Assembly: GCA_025024175.1 (NCBI GenBank)
Contig: QCXZ01000137.1
Location: 19,778,001 to 19,842,000, forward strand
DNA length: 64,000 nt
Direction: 5' to 3'
Source of the DNA: Rhyzopertha dominica
Lineage: Eukaryota; Arthropoda; Insecta; Coleoptera; Bostrichidae
Below are positions 38,101 through 46,229 of this stretch, piece after piece. Positions within the stretch are counted from its first letter, which is position 1; each line of letters opens with the position of its first letter. The position numbers were made by a program, and so were the translations under genes. The notes under the pieces were generated by a model. It saw nothing but the letters and a program-made list of their open reading frames with translations. It was not told the origin of the DNA and did no database searches.

Positions 38101-38805
38101 CTCGGTATGAAGTACAGTGATGCATTAACTTGTTTGAAAAGCACGGGACAGAAAGTTCAGTTCATAGTTTCACATTTACATACGTCAAAGAGTAATGAGT
38201 CGACTCTAAGGATTGGGGATTTGAGTAATTTGAAAAATAGGAGAGATCTGACTAATATTAGTGAAAGCCATTTGGAAGCTGCTACTTTAGAAAACACAGT
38301 TAGTAAATTAAAACGGACTTCTTACAAGAACAGTCCAATAGAAAAATATTTAACGGAAAGCTGTCACGATTCATCAAATGTTCTGAAATACAATGTAAGC
38401 AATGAACGTTCTACCTTAGGCACACCTTCAGAGGTTCCATACCATAAACACATTCGCTATGAAATTGAACCTGAAAAAGACAACCTTATGTCAAAAAAGA
38501 ACATCCCGAGTCCCTTTGATTCCTCTTCAACCCTTAATAAGCGTATTTCCAAGTCTTGTACTCAAATCTATGACAATAATAAGGCCGTTGTGGTCGGTAT
38601 ATACCCAAAATCAAATTCTCATAGTTTAAAAAGTAGAGACGAGGAAAAAAAATTTACTATACCACCAATTGCTCTACCTCGTAGTTTGGGACTGAGTAGA
38701 AAATGGAGGGGACCAGTTAAGTATCCAGTAACACCCATAAAAAAGGAATTAGACTTGGGCGATAGCTACTTAACTAATTCGGATGATGAGCAGGTATTTA
38801 TATGA
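19992..38805 (+). CDS. KIND(-tail)-FERM-PDZ scaffold gene, PTPN13/FRMPD2-like (5' end not found)
   Basis: Seven exons (19992-20149, 24606-25173, 31947-32276, 32334-32543, 32602-32834, 32887-33524, 37820-38805) join in frame through GT-AG introns with matching phases, giving 1,040 residues and a stop. Residues 1-50 resemble the last helix of a KIND domain. A basic linker follows to about 210. F1 (about 213-290), F2 (about 295-420) and F3 (about 423-535) make a full FERM domain. A PDZ domain lies at about 749-835 and a Ser/Asn-rich tail follows. FERM domains bind phosphoinositides and membrane-protein tails, and PDZ domains bind C-terminal peptides, so a cortical scaffold role is inferred. KIND-FERM-PDZ order is seen in PTPN13 and FRMPD2. 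No phosphatase domain is visible. The last residues (VFI) would suit a class II PDZ ligand if the stop is real. The alternative is that CAG|GTATTT at 38791-38799 is a donor and the gene continues. Confidence 0.85.
20385..20622. mobile_element. ~238-bp MITE with TIR around GGCGTAGCTA
   Basis: The left end CACATAGGCGTAGCTA (20385-20400) matches the reverse complement of the right end TAGCTACGCCTTTGTG (20607-20622), with one mismatch. A run of nine G lies just inside the right end. CAG-like and CGT-like bases sit outside the TIRs, so a hAT origin is possible, but no clean target duplication was found. It lies in the intron after exon a. Confidence 0.6.
20623..21438. other. Intronic sequence, nothing recognised
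   Basis: No coding or repeat structure could be supported. A few short open frames have no recognisable domain. Confidence 0.35.
21439..22211. repeat. Tandem duplication, two ~387-bp units
   Basis: The word CACGCAATAACACTAAATAA starts at 21439 and again at 21826, and the sequences after each start are nearly identical for the whole unit, ending at TAAACGAAT near 22211. The second unit carries most of the N bases in this area (21861 to 22070), as expected when an assembler cannot separate two near-identical copies. Each unit has a partially open minus-strand frame (for example 21911-22108, with 'SGRLKLKH' and 'SISETTAFKNF'). Its product is not recognised, though the wording resembles protein-coding rather than random sequence. 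The high identity indicates a recent duplication. Confidence 0.8.
22212..23327. other. Intronic sequence, nothing recognised
   Basis: AT-rich sequence without supported features. A slightly GC-richer patch lies at 22930-23060. Confidence 0.35.
23328..23452. repeat. ~125-bp imperfect hairpin
   Basis: ATGATACAAGTGTATAAGAG near 23327 pairs with CTTATTTATACACGCGTATCAT near 23431-23450, and GGGCCTTTAAA pairs with TTTAAAGGCC. A second inner stem (GCGCGACATATTTCAAAACAC with GTGTTTTGTAAGTCGC) continues it. The two N bases fall in the right arm. It is probably a short fold-back MITE. Confidence 0.6.
23457..23806. mobile_element. ~350-bp MITE with 24-bp TIRs
   Basis: TTTTTTATTACGAATGCATC... at 23457-23480 and the reverse-complementary TTATGATGCATGCGTAAT... 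at 23783-23806 differ at one of 24 positions. The interior is AT-rich and non-coding. It adjoins the 23328-23452 hairpin, and the two may be parts of one larger palindromic element. Confidence 0.55.
24606..25173 (+). CDS. Exon b: basic linker and start of FERM F1
   Basis: Starts after TTCTAG at 24605 and ends at GAG|GTAAGC. The long frame is markedly GC-richer than the introns around it. The first ~165 residues are an Arg/Pro/Ser-rich linker ('SVSRRKGTRRNPVQRAASRL'), probably disordered. The end, 'KTVTVIMLNGQKVDVICN' followed by 'AGQLFE', is the first strand pair and helix start of a ubiquitin-like F1 lobe. The intron after it (25174-31946) is loaded with transposons. Confidence 0.88.
25470..26000 (+). 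pseudogene. Degenerate mariner-family transposase
   Basis: The + strand shows broken pieces of a mariner transposase. Near 25490-25570 one frame reads 'TLREETVAEIHGAL' and 'ESCVDSS', the N-terminal helix-turn-helix region. Near 25755-25850 another frame reads 'HPPCSPDDMYPPDFVLFLQW' followed by a K-x-E-F-x-x-x-RF pattern. This is the mariner C-terminal signature around the third catalytic aspartate (HPPYSPDLxPxDFxLFxxxK). The middle with the first two catalytic residues is missing, and the pieces are in different frames. It lies in the intron between exons b and c. Confidence 0.65.
26001..29355. other. Intronic sequence, nothing recognised
   Basis: AT-rich sequence with only short open frames of no recognisable content. 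One N lies near 26740. A more complex patch at about 28880-29090 carries an octamer word ATGCAAAT and TTTAATTG words. It could be a conserved regulatory element, which is inference only. 'TACAGGATGTCC' near 27401 resembles a transposon end, but no partner was found. Confidence 0.35.
30132..31734 (-). mobile_element. Tc1/mariner-like transposon, copy 2 (1.6 kb, near full length, inactive)
   Basis: The ends GTACCAAACAGCGATCTAGG (left) and the complement of GTATCAAGCAACGTTCCACG (right) are related imperfect TIRs, and both match the ends of copy 1 (7179-9421) in opposite orientation. The transposase lies on the minus strand in three broken frames. Subterminal repeats at 30167-30206 and 30218-30258 (with GGTCGGCC cores) match those of copy 1. 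It sits inside the right arm of the fold-back element. Confidence 0.8.
30738..31605 (-). pseudogene. Transposase of mariner copy 2, frameshifted
   Basis: Frame 31605-31243 carries 'RPILFLDETGYYNHDTIKKG' (first catalytic aspartate) and 'ASKGKRIMNLHAGGENGFV'. Frame 31246-30953 carries 'PPNSVIVMDNASYHS' (second aspartate). A frame ending at 30738 carries 'WGQLKQRIRRGNTAGKF', preceded by a stretch encoding N-P-I-E (third acidic residue). This is a DDE transposase of the IS630/Tc1/mariner superfamily with a long second-to-third spacing. At least two frame shifts (near 31250 and near 30950) break it, so it is inactive. The active enzyme would cut and paste the element at TA sites. Confidence 0.75.
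31947..32276 (+). CDS. Exon c: rest of FERM F1 and most of F2
   Basis: Follows the acceptor TTATTTCAG and ends AGA|GTGAGT, exactly 110 codons. It completes F1 ('FMLGLSALIAGDFVFL') and enters F2 with 'LFMRVRFFLPSLRG', 'ARHLLYLQLRRSILEHQLPC' and 'GIALQAEFGDYNER'. These match the classic FERM signatures (RVKF, LYLQ-x-K/R-x-DIL, L-A-LQAEFGD). The F2 assignment is unambiguous. Confidence 0.92.
32334..32543 (+). CDS. Exon d: FERM F2 C-terminal helices
   Basis: Separated from exon c by a 57-bp intron. It ends TGG|GTAAGT, 70 codons, phase 0 at both ends. 'YFLLEHYVPES' followed by 'HMSKCGLDSEKAEHDFIVLA' and 'LPHYGGHFYTA' matches the end of the acyl-CoA-binding-protein-like F2 lobe and the start of F3 (L-P-x-YG-x-x-x-Y/F motif). 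Confidence 0.92.
32602..32834 (+). CDS. Exon e: FERM F3 (PH-like) first part
   Basis: After acceptor TTTTTTAAG; ends AAA AA|GTAAGA. The frame reads 'RDVWLYVSAQGINLYERG', then 'FEWRTIQTLCYSKHYLCIL'. This is the FERM F3 pattern with the G-x-x-x-Y/F strand and the W-x-x-I-x-x-L-x-x-S/K-K strand. The next open reading continues past the donor into a stop, which supports splicing here. Confidence 0.9.
32887..33524 (+). CDS. Exon f: end of FERM F3 and FERM-PDZ linker
   Basis: A 52-bp intron precedes it (acceptor TTTCACAG). The junction gives 'KKSYFTFRLASLHHQFFLRL', the final F3 strand and helix (S-x-F-x-F-x-L-A-x-x-HH-x-F). About 170 residues of Ser/Lys/Glu-rich linker follow ('RKVEETKAKRSKSVNDF'), probably disordered and possibly phosphorylated. 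Donor TTGG|GTAAGG at 33525 leaves one base that pairs with exon g. Confidence 0.88.
33525..33887. other. Start of the intron after exon f, nothing recognised
   Basis: AT-rich sequence following the donor GTAAGG. The open frame at 33585-33935 has no recognisable domain and is hydrophobic by composition only. Confidence 0.4.
34155..35107. mobile_element. 953-bp non-autonomous hAT element with 8-bp target duplication
   Basis: TGTACGAC lies directly on both sides (34147-34154 and 35108-35115), a perfect 8-bp target duplication. The ends TAGTGTTGTAA and TTACATCACTA are inverted repeats with one mismatch. The 8-bp duplication and CAGTG/TAGTG-like ends define the hAT superfamily. The interior is full of short repeats of ATTCGGAT, CCGTATTC and CGAATA, and of TTACTTACTTACTTAT (about 34796-34811). 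It has no coding capacity. It lies in the intron between exons f and g. Confidence 0.85.
35116..35148. repeat. 12-bp-arm perfect hairpin
   Basis: CACTGATCTCTA (35116-35127) and TAGAGATCAGTG (35137-35148) are perfect inverted repeats around a 9-base loop, next to the hAT target duplication. Confidence 0.7.
36000..36699. other. Intronic sequence, nothing recognised
   Basis: AT-rich intron sequence between the composite element and the LINE relic. No open frame of note. Confidence 0.35.
36700..37390 (+). pseudogene. Old LINE reverse transcriptase relic
   Basis: Around 37040-37200 on the + strand, after a W-like interrupted stretch, one frame reads 'HEKVDKAKCEDYRCTAFLHC'. This matches the RT motif of non-LTR elements (P-I-x-K-K-G-D-x-x-x-C-x-N-YRGI-x-LL). 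Stops are frequent and no catalytic YxDD motif is seen. It is an old truncated copy in the intron between exons f and g. Confidence 0.45.
37820..38805 (+). CDS. Exon g: PDZ domain and C-terminal tail
   Basis: Follows TTGTTCTCAG. The split codon gives D and the frame stays open to a TGA at 38803-38805. The PDZ domain starts at 'LLRTVTIERDASGSLGMQIT', with SLGM as the carboxylate-binding loop (GLGF equivalent). It continues with 'GGPAHMSANIFSGDQIVAVN', the hallmark GD-x-I/L-x-x-VN turn, and 'GMKYSDALTCLKSTGQKVQF'. The 210-residue tail is Ser/Asn/Lys-rich with no domain. No AATAAA lies soon after the stop; ATTAAA near 39097 is the nearest variant I noticed. Confidence 0.92.
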
Positions 38806-40355
38806 ATTAAAAATGTAAAATGCTTTTTATATTGTAGAAGATAATATGTAAGTTAGTAAAATTATAATATAGAAATACTGTTTAAGTTTGGTGCACTTCA
38901 ATGATGTGTAAGGATTTCCCTTTTCAAGATGTAGTAATTTTAAATGTTTGTTATTTTATATTTTAAGTAACAATATGTTGAAAATATGTATTCCACTATG
39001 ATTCTGGATGGCTATTGAACGAACATTCATGGTTGGCATTTAGGTTTTAGTAATAGGTATGTGCGTTTTTCTTAGTAAAATGGAACATTAACTTATATTA
39101 AAGGTAACATATTCACATTAGGCCTCTTTGAGCTATGATTAACTGAACAGAAAAAGTTGAACATACATATTATTTTGCCATTTAGAAATTATACTCACCA
39201 GGAATGAGATTATTCAAAATCAAAAGAGTTCCCAAACAGAGAAGTAACCGCGGAAGTAACAAGTAGCTTTATTAACCAACCCAAAGAAGCATTGCATTAA
39301 ATACTCGCTTTTCTACGAAATGGTTGGACTTACAAAAATCTTAATAATTAGAAGAAGAAAGAATAGTACTTACTTCTTATAATGTCCTCCACTGAATTAG
39401 AAATGAAGAAAAAACGTGAGGAAATTATCATAGAAGCAAATTAACATCAATAAATTTACCTTTTCTGCTTTTGGTTGTTTAAAATGATAAAGCCAGAAAA
39501 AAGAAATTTGTAGATGCCTAGGATACTTTACAGATAATTTACAAAACAGTTATTATTTAGAAAAATTAGTCCTAGATAATTGCTACAATGGTAAGGATAA
39601 AATATCACACTGGTTATAAATCAATAATTATTACTACTCCATNACAAAAATTAAANTCTTGCATCAATTAAATAAATAAATCAAATAAATATTCCATTGT
39701 GCATATCACCTTTGAATATAGAATGTACATTCTATATTCAAAGATATCGCTCACCGAGACCAAAACTGTAACAACTCCAAAAAAACAATTTTCTCAGTAA
39801 CATTGAAACATATAATGGTTATGTTGTTATATGTGATAGGATTTTACGATTTTCGTTTATGAATTGACAATGCATATTAAAGAAACTTCAGTCGAGAACA
39901 TGTCACACAGATAATCCAAATACCTGAAAAATAAAAAAAATTGAGTTAATACAGTTTTACTAAAAAAACTTAAAACTGTTTACTTAATATTTTTATACTT
40001 GATTAATTTTTAACTTGGTCAAATTTATATAAAATGTTATTGTAAATTGACTGAAAGTGATGAAACAACGGATTTATTGAAAATGAAATGTTCCTGTATA
40101 ACACAAACAAATAAAACTTAGAGCTGCATTAAACCAGTGTTAGCCCATATAGTCTTGCAACTATTCTTTTTAACCAATCAAAATGAAATAGGCATAAAAA
40201 CATGAATTTAAACTAATTCTAACAAAATATGTTTAAATTGTTTGTAAATATTCGAAAAAGTTCTAAAAAACACATTTTCTTTAATTCTGTATAAACAATG
40301 AATTACTTATATCCTAACACATTTTTAGAATATGATTCATAATACTGTTTTGGAA
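38806..40355. other. 3' flank of the FERM/PDZ gene, AT-rich
   Basis: This may include the 3' UTR. ATTAAA occurs near 39097 and several AATAAA words lie near 39670-39690. No other gene is seen. A perfect palindrome is at 39710-39743. Confidence 0.4.
39710..39743. repeat. 34-bp perfect palindrome, same arms as 48464-48498
   Basis: CTTTGAATATAGAATGT followed directly by its reverse complement ACATTCTATATTCAAAG. The same two 17-base arms recur at 48464-48498 with one extra A in the centre. The flanking sequences are unrelated. Confidence 0.85.
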
Positions 40356-42080
40356 TTACATTTTTATCAATGAGTTCTTGAATGTCATTTCGTTTTGCAT
40401 GAGATAGTGACAGTTTTTTGTGTAAGCTCTAGTTAAATGTGTAGAAATAAAGGACTGATTTGGAGCTTTTCCTTGGTATACAAAGATTTTTTTGAGTGTT
40501 GTCTGCAAATGATGTTTCATAAAAAAAAAACTGGATGCTCGTTCTCTACCCCAAGGATTTGTGTGTTGTGCCACTTGACTTCAACTATATTGAAATAATT
40601 ATGAATAATAATAATGAACTACCAATTTCCATGAGTACCCTAGCTCCTTCAGTCTCATCCCAAAAGTAACAAAACATGTCCTTTTCATGTAAGTCACTGA
40701 CAGTCAAATTCAAGCAGTAGATCCTAGACTTATAAAAAAAGATGGATACTTGTCCTTTTGGCACCTGCATAACTGCTTGTAAGTCATACACTGCTACAGT
40801 GTTCATAGTTTTGGTATAATTTCTCTGTCCTTATTCGTCAGAATGTTAATTGCTTTCACTAAAATCACACTAGTCTTTTTTCTGACAAAGAATAAATTAT
40901 TAAAGTCTGTATTAAATATCCTATTAAATGTTGATGCCAAACCAAATGGCATATCTTGGTTTTCAAGCAGTACTTATAATCCCGATTTAAATCAGCTAGA
41001 GATTTGTCCCTGAAAATTATTTATATTTTCTGGTTGTTTAAGCTCTCAAATAATGTGATTCGATCCACGAAACCACATTTATAAAATCTATTATACTATT
41101 CTTAACTTGTGGATCAATGGTTAGTTGTTTTCCATGTTTCCCTCTCAACTCGCCTTTTGTCATACCTGACTCTGATTGTTTAGAAATTGCAATTTTATTA
41201 ACTCATTTAAGTCAAGTGTAGAATTCTCAAATTTTGTATGCTGGAGTACCCATACTTTGGTTTGATTTATTCTGAATGTCGTACTCTCTGTATCTGAACA
41301 TCAGCTAGTTCCCAGTTTGCTGTCTTAACAGTTCATCAAAATTGCTTTTACATCTCAAGTGACACTTCTCTCCACAAGGCAGACGAAGATTTCTCGCTGG
41401 AATTTTTTTTGTGTGATTTAGACAAAGAATTACAGGCATTCCTAGGATTTTGTAGTATTTTTGCAACTTTCCTCTTCCACATCAATGGTTTTCGTACTCT
41501 TTTCTTTCCCTTTTTCCAACCTGAGACAGACTCTTGGTTACGATCATTACTAGTAGGTAGTAGGATGTTGAGAGTCAAAGGGTGCAGTAACTTTTTCATT
41601 GTTGTTGTCTTGGAATTAGAACTGCTGCTTTCATGTGAATAGTTGCTGCTGCTGGTCAAAGTTGAGGAGGAAGAAGAAAGTATCACCTTAGATAGTTTTG
41701 TTTTCTCATCAGCAAACACAAAATGTGAATCTTTGTCAGAATCATCAAAGTTACTTTGGTCACTTTAAATTTGTGAAATGTAATAATTGATTTGTTTACT
41801 GTTAACTGTATCTTAGAGGTATTTGGACTAGGAATTGAAATCTTAACTTAACTAATGTGATGCATCTTTTAATTTGATTGGGAGTTGAAATTTGCAAGTT
41901 ACCTTCCATTGATAAACAACAAATGGTATCAACTCCTGGTATTTAGTTTGTAAATTAAGACTGTAAATTGTCGTTGATCTCTTGATTTGANGGGTGGGCT
42001 GAAATTGCCAAGTTTTCTTCCACTGGTGATGTTATAAGTGACTGCAATTCCTGGTATTCAGATGATGCTGATATTATTTT
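40356..42080 (-). pseudogene. Relic of a multi-copy, transposon-like arthropod protein
   Basis: On the minus strand, broken frames read in order: acidic/Ser-rich N-terminal pieces ('EYQELQSLITSPVEENLA', 'DTICCLSMEGNLQI') near 41850-42070, then 41719-41348 with 'GKKRVRKPLMWKRKVAKILQ', then 40806-40585 with 'VYDLQAVMQVPKGQVSIFFY' and 'SDLHEKDMFCYFWDETEG', then 40574-40356. From memory of family patterns, this order (K-R-x-R-x-P-x-x-W-x-x-N/K, later DLQ-x-x-x-P, FY-x-x, and W-x-E-x-x-x-x-G) is that of a large uncharacterised protein seen in many copies in insect genomes. Multiple stops and frame shifts make this copy non-functional. Whether the family is a transposase is not established. Confidence 0.45.
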
Positions 42081-42973
42081 TTTTTCTAAGAACTAAGGTT
42101 GTAACTGTTTTAGTGGGGAGAGCGTCATCANAAATCAACACAAATAAACTTTGAACAATCACCAGTAATCAGTAACTAAAAAATCCTAATTTTTGAGGTG
42201 ATACTGTTTTGATCTAGATATGCGATATATTCCCTTTATGAAGTCCTCCAAACCCATCTAACAAAGAGTTCTAAATGTATTTGTTAATTTTATGTGTTCC
42301 AAAGCACGAACAGTTTATTCAATCTATTAAGAATTTTGTCCTATAAAATTGCCTCTAGGATTTTCTCTTGGGCTATTCAGCGGTAGCAGCATTGAAAAAG
42401 GTTACACATCTGCTACTGTGCGATAGTTTTCAGGAATTGGGTACCTTTGAGTTTTTAAACTTATGCTGCTTACCCTATGGTTAATGATTATATGAGTAGG
42501 TACTGAATGTGGAGATAACATGAGGGTATGCTAAGGGCAGTTTCAAAGAAATTACCTTGGGATATATCTAGGATTGTTTTCGGAATAATGCAACTTCTTT
42601 TAATTTGGGAACTGATTTGATTTTAAAAAGTCTCGCACCAGTGCATGTAACAGTATGACAGAATATTGTTTACCTTCAATTTTTGCACAAATATCAATAG
42701 TCTCTTCATTTTCATACAGTGAACTTTAGCTGTGCTGGCTTACAGAAATTCCTAGAGCATTACATTGATATTTTCTTTTTTTATACATTTTGTTCTTAGC
42801 TATAAAAAATGCAAATGTGCTTCAAATGACAAAATTGACAGAGTAGGTAACCCAGCAACAACAGCTATTAATAAATAGTAGCTTTACTTGTCTTTTGATT
42901 CTCTCTCTGTTCTTCTTTCAAATGACAAACTATGATAAGCAGCTGTCAAAAATTTATAACATATCTGTAAAGC
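42081..42973. other. Upstream region of the UQCR11-like gene
   Basis: No other gene is supported. A pyrimidine-rich stretch (CTCTCTCTGTTCTTCTTTC, about 42901-42919) lies just before the gene and could be part of its promoter or 5' leader. No TATA box is evident. Confidence 0.35.
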
Positions 42974-43228
42974 ATGGTTCACGAGGAATGTGATAAGAAA
43001 TGTAGTAAGGAGGAAGAACATGTTTCTGATTCTGATGTCAGAGTGGGAGGGCGAAGTTTTTTACGCAGACTGGGTCCGAGGCATTTTCAAATACTACGCC
43101 GGTACATTCCCGCAATGATAAGATGGTCTACGTTTAGCTTCATCTGTGTAGTTTATGCTTGTGATTGGAAAGTCATAGTCGATTACATACCGTTTTACCG
43201 TAATAAGTTTCATGAGGATGAGGATTAG
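42974..43228 (+). CDS. UQCR11: Cytochrome b-c1 complex subunit 10-like protein (UQCR11 / UQCR-6.4)
   Basis: This 84-codon intronless frame ends in a domain that matches the smallest subunit of respiratory complex III. 'FLRRLGPRHFQILRRYIPAM' is the matrix-side helix, then comes a W followed by one membrane helix ('FSFICVVYACDWKVIVDYIP'), then 'FYRNKF' and an acidic tail. Family landmarks are LGPR-x, the DW in the middle of the helix, and Y-I/V-P-x-x-x-x-KF. Known members are about 55-60 residues and start near the LGPR motif. This one has about 27 extra N-terminal residues rich in E, D, K and C, unlike a mitochondrial presequence. The start at 42974 is the only methionine upstream of the domain in this frame. 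AATAAA follows at 43247-43252. It could be the main gene with an upstream exon, or an intronless paralogue. Confidence 0.75.
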   Translation: MVHEECDKKCSKEEEHVSDSDVRVGGRSFLRRLGPRHFQILRRYIPAMIRWSTFSFICVVYACDWKVIVDYIPFYRNKFHEDED

Positions 43229-43246
43229 GAACATATCTATTATGTA

Positions 43247-43252
43247 AATAAA
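43247..43252 (+). terminator. Polyadenylation signal AATAAA of the UQCR11-like gene
   Basis: AATAAA starts 19 bases after the stop codon. Such a short 3' UTR is common for small housekeeping genes in insects. Confidence 0.5.
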
Positions 43253-44594
43253 TAATGAAGAAATACATTTATTTGTTTGTGTTGGATCGATTTATAATTG
43301 GTTGCAATTTACAATATGAGTCCCATTTGCAGCATGATGTAAACCAGTAGCATAATATCTACTACATCTCGCACTTATAACCCTGAAAAAAATTCCCCAT
43401 ATGGCTGATAGCGTCAATTGTTGAAGAATTTTTTTGTGATACTAGAAATAATGATGTTGCAATAGAATTAGTATTTCCCACTTTCAACTCTTTTTTTTGT
43501 TCACATTGTAAGTGTACCATGGACACTCAAAAGTGACGACCAAAACGAAATACCTATGTGTTTCGTTTGATAGAGCTTCCGTAGCATAAAGGTCAAGTGC
43601 CGATAATTTGTAATAATTGTATGGCATATTTATAGCATCTCATTTTGTATCGTTGATTGTGGTACTTCAATTTTATTAAATGTATAGTAGGAATCATTGG
43701 AAGTATGTGAGTGTGTGCTATATATAGTTATGTTAACTGTGTGTTTTTTGGGAAAGAGCTTTGTGTTCTATGAAGGCCTAGCATTTTGATCAAATTTTAA
43801 TATTTCCTTTCTAACTTTCGCGTCTTGTTTTAAGCTATTGTTTGTCATAAATTAGAACTTTCGTAGTACATATCTAGGCAAGCAATGTGCTTATCATAAC
43901 ATTATCACTAAGAATGTAAAGGTGATCAGATAATAATGAATTTCACTTTTTTATAATACCTACTATAATGAGCAAGTGTAGTAACTTGTTGCTATTGGCA
44001 AAATACAAGAAAGGGCCATCATAAGAAGGTGCCTAAGATAATTTTTTTGAGTCTGATGTTAAAACAGTGTAATAGTATAATAATATTTAAAATCTGTAAG
44101 TGATCTTTACTGTACTGATGATTAATTTAGAAATATACATTTACAGTTATACAGGATGTTTTTTTTGCAAATGAGATATGAGTAGTGTCTAAATTTCCCA
44201 AACCCTATAGTTCCAAATGTCACAGTGATTAAAAATCGTGATAGTATAGTTAATTTCCTATAACTTCATTTATCCTATTAATGCAAGGTACCTATTAAAA
44301 ATGGAGTATCAAGCTTTTATCTAATTCCTTAGTTTTCAGGGATGAGGACCAGAGCAGTAAGGACTGTTTAAATAGTGAAAGACAGCATTAAAGTTCAAAG
44401 AAGCTTTTAAATCTCAAGGTTCTCTCATTCAAGTTAACATAGTTCTTTGATTCAATTGGTATGAGCTGACTCCTCAAACAGCTCTTATCAGTCTCATCGT
44501 CATTATTATTATTGTGTTAGTTAAGGATGCATCGGCTAGTAAGGCAAGATGCATTCTCTATTGCATGTTGTGTTTATTAACTGTTACATGATTG
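43253..44594. other. Intergenic, nothing recognised
   Basis: AT-rich sequence without supported coding. 'TACAGGATGTTTTTTTTGCA' near 44151 resembles a transposon end, but no partner was found. Confidence 0.35.
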
Positions 44595-45440
44595 CAGGCA
44601 TTTCATAACTATTCTATTTGTGTGTAGAAGTACACTCTTTTGCAGTGAAATGTGGATGTTAAGGGAACATCTAGTTCATGCAGCTCCTTTTGCAGCAATT
44701 TAAGGATGACACCTGTACCTCCGATTATTATAGGGTTAATCCTTACACTATGCGGATTCCAAACATGTGTTATTTCTTCCGCTAGGTCTATCTATTTGTG
44801 GATTTTTCCATGTATTTTTTTTTTAATTTTCGTCTAATGGAATGCTGATTTCTATTAGGTTACTGACCTTTTGCTATTTGTGTTCTAGGACTATGTCTGA
44901 TTTGTTGTGGTTTATTTGTAGACTGTTCTGTTCCAGTACATTTTATGGGTGTTGTATTCAAGTACTGCACAGGGTTTGTATTTGCAGATGGTATTATGGT
45001 ATCAATCCATTCGTGTTTGTAAGCTGTTTGGTGTATGATCTTAGCAACATCAGGTCGTGTGTGTGCTATAGTAGATTACATGTTCTACCATTTCATGTGC
45101 ATCATTACATATTCGGCAGATCTCTTGTAATCTTTCTTTGATAAGTGTAGTTTTTCATTGAAACTATACGATCTTGTATTAGCTATTATTAAGCATTCCG
45201 TTTCTGCATATAAAAGTCCTTTCTTCAACCAGTTGTTTGTTTCTGAGATGTAGCGTTACTTGCTGTATAATTTCTAGTTATGTTTCTTTAAACAGCAACG
45301 TCACACAAACAATCCAAATACTGTTCTTAGCTGAGGCCTGCTTAATTGCATTGACTTTCGCTTGCAACAAGCTCCTTAGGGAAGTAGTGCCCCTCCTTCT
45401 GTGCATGATTGCTAGTGGTGTTGTACTAGTACCTAATACC
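44595..45440 (-). pseudogene. C-terminal part of a LINE reverse transcriptase ORF
   Basis: On the minus strand the pieces read in family order. Near 45237-45440: 'GTTSLRSLLQAKVNAIKQAS'. Near 45080-45130: 'EICRICNDAHEMVEHVIYYS', a C-x2-C...H zinc-like motif with the H-x-x-x-x-C region degraded. Near 44690-44760: 'NPIIIGGTGVILKLLQKELH', the C-terminal I-I-x-G-x-G pattern found in several invertebrate non-LTR elements. Many stops interrupt it. The segment is cut at 45440 by the hAT element and resumes at 47678. Confidence 0.6.
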
Positions 45441-45921
45441 CAGTATTGTTAAGTAATTATAATTACCATTATTTAAAAAAGTAATTGAATTACTTTTGTT
45501 GTAATTGAAGCAGTAATTAATTACTCATTTTGTTACAATTACAATTACATTCGACAAAACTATTTAGAATATTTTCAATCTGTGGAAAGTTTAAATCCGA
45601 TTGCAAACCAGTAGGCACAGGTAGATACTGAAAAGACCGTTTCCACAAGCAAAACTAGTTTACATAAAATTCATAACAGTTCTTTAGCAAAACTTAATTT
45701 ATTTGGATTCGACTAAAGCTTCCGATGAAGTAGAATGCATTTGCGCTAAGAAATTGAATGTACTGTACCCTACAAGATGGAATTCACAATTTGACTGTTT
45801 CACATATCCGCATTGAATTAATAAATTAATTAATGGGATAAATTAATTTTTTGCAAGAATATTTTATAGTTATGAAACCATAGGCTACTGCTATCAATAT
45901 TCTTCAAGAAAAAGCCAGTTG

Positions 45922-46229
45922 TATATACAGGACTTCTATAAATGATTAACTACTGCCAAGCTACATTATGTACGTGATAGTACTGAAGCTACACAGCTCC
46001 GAAATGTGAGCTTTCTGCAACCTTAAAGTTAATTATCGCACAAAACACTAGAATGTAGTGTTAGAAATATACACTCCCAGGCATTTTCTCATATTAAAAG
46101 ATATCAAATAATTCAAAAATCGACAGGTGACAACTATACGTCACTTTCCTGAGAGGTGGCAAATTGATTAAGTCGATAATTTCCATAAGCACCATGGATG
46201 CAGGAATCATTTATAGAAACCCTGTATAT
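45922..46229. mobile_element. ~308-bp MITE with 26-bp TIRs
   Basis: ATATACAGGACTTCTATAAA... at the left and the complement of ATATACAGGGTTTCTATAAA... at the right share about 24 of 27 bases. The right-end sequence (ACAGGGTTTCTATAAATGATT) also occurs alone at 6178-6199. TATA at the borders suggests TA target sites (Tc1/mariner-type MITE). Confidence 0.7.

Noticed and set aside
44652..45452. Hydrophobic + strand frames that look like membrane proteins
   Set aside because: They are the antisense of the LINE relic; the minus strand carries the family motifs.
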